Assembly: GCA_013824085.1 (NCBI GenBank)
Contig: PNNF01000025.1
Location: 1-32,029 of the forward strand
Reading direction: 5' to 3'
DNA length: 32,029 nt
From: Chlorobiaceae bacterium
Lineage (GTDB): Bacteria > Bacteroidota > Ignavibacteria > Ignavibacteriales > Ignavibacteriaceae
In this document: in pieces, positions 26,129-32,029 of the stretch
How positions within the stretch are numbered: the stretch's first letter is position 1
Layout of the letters: every line of letters begins with the position of its first letter
Notes under the pieces: model-generated
What the model saw: only the letters and a program-made list of their open reading frames with translations
The model's database searches: none
Told to the model about the DNA's origin: nothing
Translations under genes and position numbers: made by a program

Positions 26129-27157
26129 ATGTCAATCTGGTTACAAATATTAATTTCATTAGTTCAAATATTGTTCACTGCGAGCATAATTTTAGTAACT
26201 GTTGCTTACCTTGTTTACTTTGAACGAAAGATATCGGCTTGGGCACAAAATAGAATTGGTCCAAATCGTGTTGGTCCTTATGGTCTGTTACAACCATTTG
26301 CGGATGTTCTAAAATTATTTTTCAAAGAAGATATTGTTCCTCATGCAGCAAACAAACCAATCCACACATTAGCCCCAATATTAGCGCTTGTAATTGCTCT
26401 TAGCACATTTGCGGTAATTCCAATAGGTCCTCCAATTTATATATTCGACTTAAAAATTCCTTTGGTAGTTGCTGATGTGAATATGGGAATTTTATACATC
26501 CTTGCACTAACTTCAGTTGGAGTTTATGCGATTACATTTTCTGGATGGTCCTCTGGCAGCAAGTATTCGTTATTAGGTGGCATTCGATCTTCAGCTCAAA
26601 TGATTTCCTACGAAATATCGATGGGTTTTTCGATTGCGGGAGTTTTGATTTTTTCTGAATCATTAAGACCGATGGAAATTGTAAACTCGCAAGCTGGCTT
26701 TATGTGGAATGCTTTTGTTCAGCCGATTGGATTTATTACTTTTGTTGTTGCTGCTTTTGCTGAGACGAACAGATTACCATTTGATCTTCCCGAAGCTGAG
26801 CCCGAATTAGTTGGTGGATATCATACAGAATATAGCAGCATGAAATTTGCGGCTTTTTTCTTGGCGGAATATGCAAACATGATAATCGCAGCAGGTTTAA
26901 TCGTTACTCTCTATCTCGGCGGTTGGCAAATTCCTTATATCGAAAATCTCGGACTTTCATATACCTTAACAACGTCGCTTCAGATTTTAGGATTTTTTGT
27001 GAAGATGGCAGCAGTTCTGTTTTTTATAATTTGGGTGAGATGGAGTTTACCAAGATTTCGTTATGATCAATTAATGAATATTGGTTGGAAAGTTATGTTC
27101 CCTCTTTCATTATTAAATTTAATTTGGGTTGCAATTTTAGTTATGTTGATGAATTAA
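26129..27157 (+). CDS. nuoH: NADH-quinone oxidoreductase subunit H
   Basis: The 342-residue polytopic subunit forms the quinone cavity and joins the peripheral arm to the membrane arm. ERKISAWAQNRIGPNRVGPY and the C-terminal-half block FAETNRLPFDLPEAEPELVG, with GYHTEYSSMKFA after it, are invariant family motifs. About eight transmembrane helices are visible. GGAG about 12 nt upstream fits the ATG start. Confidence 0.97.
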   Translation: MSIWLQILISLVQILFTASIILVTVAYLVYFERKISAWAQNRIGPNRVGPYGLLQPFADVLKLFFKEDIVPHAANKPIHTLAPILALVIALSTFAVIPIGPPIYIFDLKIPLVVADVNMGILYILALTSVGVYAITFSGWSSGSKYSLLGGIRSSAQMISYEISMGFSIAGVLIFSESLRPMEIVNSQAGFMWNAFVQPIGFITFVVAAFAETNRLPFDLPEAEPELVGGYHTEYSSMKFAAFFLAEYANMIIAAGLIVTLYLGGWQIPYIENLGLSYTLTTSLQILGFFVKMAAVLFFIIWVRWSLPRFRYDQLMNIGWKVMFPLSLLNLIWVAILVMLMN

Positions 27158-27174
27158 TTCAGGAAATTCAGAAA

Positions 27175-27669
27175 ATGGCAAAGAAAAAAAGATTAAAAGA
27201 TTTATCCTTATTAGAACAAATTTATCTCCCTGAAATTGTTAAAGGATTGGCATTGACGATGAAGAATATGTTCAAGCCAAGTTTTACGATGGAGTATCCG
27301 GAAGTAAAGTTTGAACCGGGAGCTTCATATAGAGGACGCCCAGTTTTAGTGATGGAAGAAAATGGTGATGAGAGATGCGTAGCTTGTGGTTTGTGCTCGA
27401 GAGTTTGCCCTGCAATAGCAATAGAAGTGCAAGCAAACGATACTGATAAAGAAAAAGAAAGATATCCCGAAAGATTTGAAATAAATATGTTGAGATGCAT
27501 CTTCTGCGGTTTCTGTGAAGAAGTCTGCCCTGAAGAAGCAATTATTATGAGTAAAGATTATGAACTCGCATATACGAATAGGGAAGATGGAATTTTAGGT
27601 TTAGATAAATTATTAGTTCCTGTTTCAGAACTTCAAGAAAGAATTCAGTTTTTAAGAAAATATAAATAA
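27175..27669 (+). CDS. nuoI: NADH-quinone oxidoreductase subunit I
   Basis: The start is set at ATG 27175 (MAKKKRLKDLSLLEQIYLPE). An in-frame ATG at 27085 lies inside nuoH and adds unconserved residues. The 164-residue protein carries two 4Fe-4S clusters (N6a/N6b): RCVACGLCSRVCPAIAIEV and RCIFCGFCEEVCPEEAII. It passes electrons toward the quinone site. No nuoJ follows; the next gene is a ComM-like ATPase, so the remaining Complex I genes are elsewhere. Confidence 0.95.
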   Translation: MAKKKRLKDLSLLEQIYLPEIVKGLALTMKNMFKPSFTMEYPEVKFEPGASYRGRPVLVMEENGDERCVACGLCSRVCPAIAIEVQANDTDKEKERYPERFEINMLRCIFCGFCEEVCPEEAIIMSKDYELAYTNREDGILGLDKLLVPVSELQERIQFLRKYK

Positions 27670-27695
27670 CTCTTAATCTTGTTGATGAGGGAAAA

Positions 27696-29234
27696 ATGCT
27701 TTCAAAAGTTTTCGCGTCCTCTACCTACGGAATCGATGCTCTTTTAGTTGAAGTAGAAACACATGTTGAAAAAGGCATCCCTCTCTTTTCGATTGTTGGA
27801 CTACCAGACAGTGCAATCAAAGAAAGCAAAGAACGAGTAGCCGCTGCAATAAAAAATTCTGGTTATGAATTCCCCATAAAAAAAATTACCATTAACCTCG
27901 CGCCCGCTGATTTCAAAAAAGAGGGAAGTGCATTTGATCTTTCGATTGCTATCGGAATATTGGCGAGTCTTGAAAAAATTCCACTTGATACACTTCAGTC
28001 AACAGTTATACTTGGTGAACTTGCATTAGACGGAATGTTGCGACCAATAAAAGGAGCGCTCCCAATTGCAGTTGAATGTAAAAAAAATAATATCAATAAA
28101 TTAATTCTTCCTCTCGAGTGTGCAAAAGAAGCCGCTATTGTTGATGGTGTTGATGTCTTCGGTTTTGAAAATCTTGGGGAAGTAATAGATTTCTTAAATG
28201 GGACAATAAAAAAAGAAAAAATTTATGTTGATCTCAAAGAAGTATTTTCAATCGCAAATAAATATCAACTTGATTTTGCAGATGTAAAAGGACAAGAAAA
28301 TGTAAAGAGAGCATTGGAAGTTGCAGCTGCTGGTGGTCATAACATTATTATGATTGGTCCTCCCGGCTCAGGAAAGACAATGCTCGCTAAAAGATTGCCT
28401 TCAATACTTCCTCCACTCACATTTGAAGAAGCATTGCACACCACAAAAATTCACTCCGTCGCCGGCATACTTCAGAAGAACCAAGCGTTAATTACAGAGC
28501 GTCCATTTCGATCACCACATCACACTGTATCTGATGCTGCTCTCGTTGGTGGTGGCTCTTTTCCCCGACCGGGCGAAGTCTCTTTTGCAAATCATGGAGT
28601 TTTGTTTCTTGATGAGTTACCAGAGTTCAAAAAAAATGTTCTTGAAGTATTGCGACAACCATTGGAAGATGGCAGAGTTACAGTATCTCGTTCAAAAATG
28701 TCTTTGGAGTTTCCCGCAAATGTTATGCTTGCTGCAGCTATGAATCCTTGTCCTTGCGGCTTTTTTACTGACCCAACTCGAGAGTGTAGTTGTAACTCAA
28801 TACAGATTCAAAAATATATGTCTAAAATTTCCGGACCACTTTTAGACAGGATTGATATTCATATCGAAGTGCCCGCGGTAAAGTATAAAGAATTGTCCTC
28901 TGAAAATAAGAGCGAAAATTCGGAACAAATTAGAGAACGAGTTGTAAAAGCAAGAGAGATTCAACAGAGCCGTTTTAAGAGTAACGCACATATTTTTAGT
29001 AATTCTGGAATGGGCTCAAAAGAAGTCAGAAATTATTGCAAGCTTGACAACACTTGCTCAGAGTTATTAAAAATGGCGATGAATAAATTTGGACTATCTG
29101 CAAGAGCTTATGATAGAATATTAAAAGTGAGTAGAACAATTGCAGACTTAGAATCTTCAGATTCAATTTTACCTCATCATATAAGCGAAGCAATTCAGTA
29201 TCGGAGTTTGGATAGAGAACTTTGGAAACGGTAA
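27696..29234 (+). CDS. ComM/YifB-family AAA+ protein (Mg-chelatase-like)
   Basis: The 512-residue protein has an N-terminal Lon-C-like domain (SIVGLPDSAIKESKERVAAA, NLAPADFKKEGSAFDLSIAI). The central AAA+ domain has Walker A GPPGSGKT (221-228) and Walker B VLFLDE (302-307). NPCPCG plus a later CSC (C352, C354, C364, C366) is the family zinc-like cluster. ComM is a hexameric helicase that drives branch migration in natural transformation, so competence is possible here but not shown. Older names call it Mg chelatase, which it is not likely to be. GAGGG precedes the ATG. Confidence 0.93.
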   Translation: MLSKVFASSTYGIDALLVEVETHVEKGIPLFSIVGLPDSAIKESKERVAAAIKNSGYEFPIKKITINLAPADFKKEGSAFDLSIAIGILASLEKIPLDTLQSTVILGELALDGMLRPIKGALPIAVECKKNNINKLILPLECAKEAAIVDGVDVFGFENLGEVIDFLNGTIKKEKIYVDLKEVFSIANKYQLDFADVKGQENVKRALEVAAAGGHNIIMIGPPGSGKTMLAKRLPSILPPLTFEEALHTTKIHSVAGILQKNQALITERPFRSPHHTVSDAALVGGGSFPRPGEVSFANHGVLFLDELPEFKKNVLEVLRQPLEDGRVTVSRSKMSLEFPANVMLAAAMNPCPCGFFTDPTRECSCNSIQIQKYMSKISGPLLDRIDIHIEVPAVKYKELSSENKSENSEQIRERVVKAREIQQSRFKSNAHIFSNSGMGSKEVRNYCKLDNTCSELLKMAMNKFGLSARAYDRILKVSRTIADLESSDSILPHHISEAIQYRSLDRELWKR

Positions 29235-29284
29235 TCAGATAAACTGCAGATTCTATTTGTTCACCAATTTTGGGAGAGAATAAA

Positions 29285-29695
29285 ATGAAAAATTCATGGA
29301 TAAAAACCGTAGAGCGTGATGTTCTTGCACTTGGAGGAGTTGTTTTTTATTTCCTTGTAATTGGGCGCGCATTAATTGAACCATATTTATTGCTACTTAT
29401 TCAACTTGGCTCAGCTGCTTTAATATTGGCAGCAGTTTATTTCTTCTACAAAAATTTTGACACATACTTAGCAAGAGCAATAATCCTAATTGTCGGCACT
29501 GGACTTTTTTATAATAGTATTGCTTACAGCTCTTTCACTCTGTTGATATTTGTTTTCATGATTTTTGCGAGTATAGATCTTGGAACTGAAAAGAAGAAAG
29601 TTATAGCGGGGATTGTGGTTGGTGTAATCGCTACAATATTTGCAGTTTTGATTGGACAATTTGCTGAAATAAACTATGCTGTAAAAAATTATTAA
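29285..29695 (+). CDS. Small integral membrane protein of unknown function
   Basis: The start is set at ATG 29285 with GGGAGAG 7-13 nt upstream; a TTG at 29270 would sit within the binding site. The 136-residue product begins MKNSWIKTVERDVLALG, then shows about four hydrophobic helices with few charges between them, ending with an extramembrane tail (FAEINYAVKNY). No motif identifies a function. It follows comM by 50 nt in the same direction and is the last gene before the repeat-bearing spacer. Confidence 0.75.
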   Translation: MKNSWIKTVERDVLALGGVVFYFLVIGRALIEPYLLLLIQLGSAALILAAVYFFYKNFDTYLARAIILIVGTGLFYNSIAYSSFTLLIFVFMIFASIDLGTEKKKVIAGIVVGVIATIFAVLIGQFAEINYAVKNY

Positions 29696-29786
29696 ACCAA
29701 TTACCAATTGAAATTGCTCGAGAAGATGCTAAGTGTATTTGTTGAATCGTGTAGTTGTTTATTTGTGGAATTGTCCCAAGTGTCAC

Positions 29787-29832
29787 CAGCGTCCCAAAAC
29801 AAAAAAAGCAATGGAACGCGGATAAAGCGGAT
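29787..29832 (+). repeat. Direct repeat A, copy 1
   Basis: It opens with CAGCGTCCCAA and closes with GAACGCGGATAAAGCGGAT, with an A-rich middle. Copy 2 is at 30115-30156 in the same orientation, with near-identical ends. CGGAT recurs at 29819, 29828 and 29839, spaced 9-11 nt, and continues past the repeat. Confidence 0.75.
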
Positions 29833-29874
29833 TGAATACGGATAATCGCTGATAGAAAAAAAACAGAACAACTG

Positions 29875-29907
29875 TCATTCTGAAGGAGCGCCGCGACTGA
29901 AGAATCT
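29875..29907 (+). repeat. Repeat B, copy 1
   Basis: The stretch from TCATTCTGA to GAAGAATCT has a GC-rich middle. Its reverse complement, with a diverged middle, is at 30009-30044. Conserved ends with variable centre suggest a dispersed small element. Confidence 0.65.
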
Positions 29908-30008
29908 CTGCCTACACTAGTCATTCATAAAAAGCTTACTACTGTTTCCCTAAAGTGAAATAAAAAGAATCTCAACAAAGCTAAAAGAGTTTATTACCTT
30001 AAGAAAAT

Positions 30009-30044
30009 AGATTCTTCCTACGAATGCTTTCGGAGTCAGAATGA
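30009..30044 (-). repeat. Repeat B, copy 2 (inverted)
   Basis: It reads AGATTCTTC ... TCAGAATGA on the plus strand, so its complement matches the ends of copy 1 at 29875-29907. The two copies face each other across about 100 nt. Confidence 0.65.
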
Positions 30045-30114
30045 AAAAAAATAGCACACTGCTGATGCGGAAATTAATAATTAACAATTACTAATCTCCA
30101 ATCACCAATAGTCC

Positions 30115-30156
30115 CAGCGTCCCAACACAAAAAAATAGAACGCGGATAAAGCGGAT
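30115..30156 (+). repeat. Direct repeat A, copy 2
   Basis: CAGCGTCCCAA ... AGAACGCGGATAAAGCGGAT matches copy 1 apart from a few changes and a 4-nt shorter middle. Confidence 0.75.
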
Positions 30157-30240
30157 GCTACGCAACTCGGATTTATTCAGTATCTCACAAAATCAGTAAT
30201 GTCACGAATAAGATATTTTTATGAATTGAAGTTATAGAAA

Positions 30241-30270
30241 AAAAAAGCGAGTCTCGCGACTCGCCTTTTT
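30241..30270. terminator. Bidirectional Rho-independent terminator
   Basis: GCGAGTC (30247-30253) pairs with GACTCGC (30258-30264) around TCGC, with a run of A before and T after. It can end the minus-strand T9SS gene (stop at 30294-30296) and any plus-strand transcript coming from 29695. Confidence 0.92.
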
Positions 30271-30293
30271 CTGATAAAGCAAATTAAAGAAAA

Positions 30294-31547
30294 TTATTTT
30301 GTTAAGATCATTTTCTTTGTAGATGTGAATCCTTCAGCATTAAGAGTATAGAAATAAATTCCACTCGTTAATTCAGAAGCATCAAAATTAATAGAGTAAC
30401 TTCCTTCTTTTTGGAATCCAGAATAAAGTGTAGCTACCGCTTGTCCAATTACATTATAAACCTTCAACGTAACAATACCATCTTTTGGAATTGAATAGTT
30501 AATTCCTGTTACAGGATTAAATGGGTTTGGATAATTTTGTTCAAGTGAAAATGTTGCTGGTTTAACTATATCTAAATTGACAACTTTGGAATAGTTAGAA
30601 CTACCATCAAAATCAATTTGTCTTAATCTGTATTGATATTGACCAGATAAAACATTTCTATCAACAAAAGAATATTGCTGAGCTAATGTTGTTGTTCCTC
30701 TACCTGTTACGTAACCAATTGTAGCGAATTCGCCATCTAAATATTTTCTTTGAACTTCAAAGCCTTGATTGTTTTTTTCTGTCTTTGTTTCCCAAGTAAG
30801 TACCACATTATTTTGGTTGTGGATTGCATTAAATGAAGACAACTCTACTGGTATTGCTTGCGGTCCAACATTCACTAAATCCAGACAAAAAGCTGCGCCA
30901 TTATTCCAATTATCTTCCACTCTTTGTCTAAATCCAATAAAAATATTAGAACCAGCGGGCACTAAACTTCCAAGACTAATTCTTCTGAAAACCCAAGCGG
31001 TATCTGTTCCACCAGTACCAAAACCAAGTGTTCTTGCATTTATGGTAAAAGAAGCAAGTGCATTTGTAGTAGTTGAAATTCTGATATCAATCGTATCCGC
31101 AAATGCTGTTGTGAATTTTCTGAGCCAGAAATAAAGTGAATCGTTGGCTTGTACGTTTTGAATTTGAGGAGTAATTAACCACTCGTCATTGCTAGCAGCA
31201 ACGGAATCATAAGTTACGTAAGCCATAGCTGAACCTGATGAAAACCCATTAATAGTTGGAGGAGCAGTTATTGTTCCCGATGTCCAACCTGGCAAAGGTG
31301 TTGTTCCAACTGTAATTCTGCGCCACATATTTACGCCACCAACGGTTGTGTTAACCCATCCCGTAGGAGGGAAAGTAACGCCTTCAAAAGATTCGAAGAA
31401 TGAAGCGAAAGCAATAGAATTGCTATTGCCGACAGATAAGACAGTATTGCTATTGGGATCTAAACGAGATTGATTAATTTTTTCTTGTGTGAAAGAAAAA
31501 GATGCTAATCCGCAAACCAAGAGAAAGGAAAAGAAAATTTGTTTCAT
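30294..31547 (-). CDS. Secreted T9SS protein with cleaved-adhesin-like domain
   Basis: The 417-residue protein has a signal peptide (MKQIFFSFLLVCGLASFSFT, about residues 1-20). Residues about 50-230 resemble the cleaved-adhesin/choice-of-anchor J fold (SFEGVTFPPTGW, ASNDEWLITPQI). A short fibronectin-like stretch follows (VELSSFNAIHNQNNVVLTWE). The C-terminal ~85 residues are a textbook type A sorting domain (FSLEQNYPNPFNPVTGINY, VKVYN-type strand, LTSGIYFYTLNA, last strand STKKMILTK). It is exported by Sec, then across the outer membrane by T9SS, and binds ligand or matrix by inference. An AGGAG-type Shine-Dalgarno (31552-31558) precedes ATG 31547. It is the only protein gene here on the minus strand. 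Confidence 0.9.
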   Translation of the reverse strand: MKQIFFSFLLVCGLASFSFTQEKINQSRLDPNSNTVLSVGNSNSIAFASFFESFEGVTFPPTGWVNTTVGGVNMWRRITVGTTPLPGWTSGTITAPPTINGFSSGSAMAYVTYDSVAASNDEWLITPQIQNVQANDSLYFWLRKFTTAFADTIDIRISTTTNALASFTINARTLGFGTGGTDTAWVFRRISLGSLVPAGSNIFIGFRQRVEDNWNNGAAFCLDLVNVGPQAIPVELSSFNAIHNQNNVVLTWETKTEKNNQGFEVQRKYLDGEFATIGYVTGRGTTTLAQQYSFVDRNVLSGQYQYRLRQIDFDGSSNYSKVVNLDIVKPATFSLEQNYPNPFNPVTGINYSIPKDGIVTLKVYNVIGQAVATLYSGFQKEGSYSINFDASELTSGIYFYTLNAEGFTSTKKMILTK

Positions 31548-31551
31548 TATG

Positions 31552-31558
31552 ACTCCTG
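31552..31558 (-). promoter_or_regulatory. Shine-Dalgarno of the minus-strand T9SS gene
   Basis: On the minus strand CAGGAGT precedes the ATG at 31547 by about 4 nt, supporting this start. Confidence 0.7.
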
Positions 31559-31573
31559 AGTTATTAATTGATA

Positions 31574-31588
31574 AATGGCTCGGCCATT
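31574..31588. promoter_or_regulatory. Inverted repeat upstream of the T9SS gene
   Basis: AATGGC, TCG, GCCATT: a perfect 6-bp inverted repeat in otherwise AT-rich DNA, about 30 nt upstream of the minus-strand start. It may be an operator or a leader hairpin; there is no direct evidence for either. Confidence 0.35.
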
Positions 31589-31693
31589 ACTTTAAATATA
31601 ATATTATTTTTATTAATACAACAATTATTTCAGAGAAATTTTTAAAAAAACAATTATTCTTTTGGATAAAAACTTAAAAATAGAAAAATTTTG

Positions 31694-31726
31694 TTGCTGT
31701 GCGTAAAAAATAATTGATTATATTTG
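31694..31726 (+). promoter_or_regulatory. Candidate promoter for the tRNA genes
   Basis: TATATTTG (31719-31726) matches TAnnTTTG, with TTG (31694-31696) 22 nt upstream. That is slightly longer spacing than the other two promoter calls, and the site lies about 160 nt before tRNA-Tyr, so confidence is limited. Confidence 0.4.
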
Positions 31727-31883
31727 CGGTTCACGTTTTTAAAATGTAATTGAATTAAGTAAAAAAAGCAATAAAAGAAGAAAAATTTTTATATTCAAAA
31801 ATTAGTTTATTAAATAAAAAAGTTTTAATTTGCGTTTCTTGAATAAAAGTGATAATTTTCTTTGCTTGTTCAAAAAAAATTTT

Positions 31884-31967
31884 GGGCGGACGCCGGAGTT
31901 GGAGAGCCGGGGCGGACTGTAAATCCGTTGGTGTATACCTTTGTGGGTTCGAATCCCTCGCCGCCCA
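31884..31967 (+). tRNA. tRNA-Tyr (anticodon GTA)
   Basis: The 84-nt class II tRNA has anticodon GTA at 31919-31921 in loop CTGTAAA, D arm CCGG/CCGG with GG in the loop, a long variable arm with the GGT...ACC stem, T loop TTCGAAT and discriminator A. CCA is not encoded. Departures from usual form: C in place of U8, an A-G mismatch at the last acceptor pair (31890/31960) and a T-T mismatch in the T stem (31944/31958). Confidence 0.92.
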
Positions 31968-31984
31968 CAGTTCTTTTTTTTAAT

Positions 31985-32029
31985 GCGGGAGTAACTCAGT
32001 TGGCTAGAGTCACAGCCTTCCAAGCTGTT
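31985..32029 (+). tRNA. tRNA-Gly (anticodon TCC), cut by window end
   Basis: It begins GCGGGAG, D arm ACTC/GAGT with AGTTGGCTA loop, anticodon arm ACAGC-CTTCCAA-GCTGT with anticodon TCC. The variable loop, T arm and 3' acceptor lie outside the window. It is 17 nt after tRNA-Tyr, likely on one transcript. Confidence 0.88.

Larger units (their letters stand above)
29696..30293. other. Gene-free spacer with degenerate repeats
   Basis: This stretch of nearly 600 nt lies between convergent genes. I see no coding region I can support. It holds a direct repeat pair (29787-29832 and 30115-30156) flanking an inverted pair (29875-29907 and 30009-30044), plus a bidirectional terminator near 30247. The rest is AT-rich and unremarkable. 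Confidence 0.8.
31548..31883. other. Regulatory spacer between T9SS gene and tRNA genes
   Basis: This AT-rich, gene-free stretch holds the leader and Shine-Dalgarno of the minus-strand T9SS gene, a short inverted repeat at 31574-31588 and a promoter-like site near 31694-31726 facing the tRNAs. I see no supported coding region. Confidence 0.75.

Noticed and set aside
27085-27174. N-terminal extension of nuoI starting inside nuoH
   Set aside because: The 30 extra residues overlap the nuoH end and are unlike NuoI; ATG 27175 gives the usual length.
29696-30293. Possible CRISPR array or insertion sequence in the repeat spacer
   Set aside because: There are only two copies of each repeat, unequal spacing, no regular spacers, no transposase and no clear terminal inverted repeats bounding a unit.
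30769-31134. Plus-strand open frame of 121 codons opposite the T9SS gene
   Set aside because: The minus-strand gene has a signal peptide, adhesin-like domain and sorting domain; this frame has none.
31802-32023. Minus-strand open frame across the tRNA genes
   Set aside because: It is the reverse complement of tRNA-Tyr and tRNA-Gly and has no protein features.

Overview
The window is a gene-dense, low-GC bacterial chromosome segment. It most resembles the Bacteroidota/Chlorobi group, and probably the Ignavibacteria. The evidence is three type IX secretion (T9SS)-associated envelope proteins (two with C-terminal sorting domains and one PorV/PorQ-family barrel), a GWxTD-domain protein, an ATP synthase operon without beta and epsilon, and promoter-like sites of the Bacteroidota type (TTTG, about 20 nt, TAnnTTTG). 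Clear Shine-Dalgarno sequences occur before several genes. The taxonomic call is inference from gene content.

Layout. (1) 1-3660: the 3' part of a large T9SS-sorted surface protein, then a PorV/PorQ-like outer-membrane barrel and a strong terminator. (2) 3660-17856: an almost unbroken same-strand run. It begins with envelope genes (GWxTD protein, LpxL-type acyltransferase, GT9 glycosyltransferase, a degenerate Sua5/YciO protein, M23 peptidase, bactofilin). It continues with F-type ATP synthase genes (two AtpI-like proteins, a, c, b, delta, alpha, gamma), then ffh and the rpsP-khpA-rimM-trmD-rplS ribosome/tRNA maturation cluster, and ends at an intrinsic terminator. (3) 17916-21767: a stand-alone PTS EIIA domain protein, hisS, an unrecognised conserved-looking gene, lgt and rlmB. 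(4) 21780-23095: an alanine-type aminotransferase with its own promoter. (5) 23104-29695: a second promoter, then an M16 peptidase, three Complex I genes only (nuoG, nuoH, nuoI), a ComM/YifB AAA+ protein and a small membrane protein. (6) 29696-30293: a gene-free stretch with nested degenerate repeats and a bidirectional terminator. (7) 30294-31547, minus strand: a secreted T9SS protein with a cleaved-adhesin-type domain. (8) 31548-32029: a regulatory stretch, tRNA-Tyr and the start of tRNA-Gly.

Most of the window is housekeeping. I see no CRISPR array, transposase, phage or defence system, and nothing I would call a new system. The best leads are the linkage of cell-shape/LPS genes to ATP synthase and SRP/ribosome genes, a Sua5-like protein that has lost its family motifs, an orphan gene between hisS and lgt, a bactofilin-M23 pair, the repeat cluster at 29.8-30.2 kb, an unusual tRNA-Tyr, and a repeated promoter architecture.
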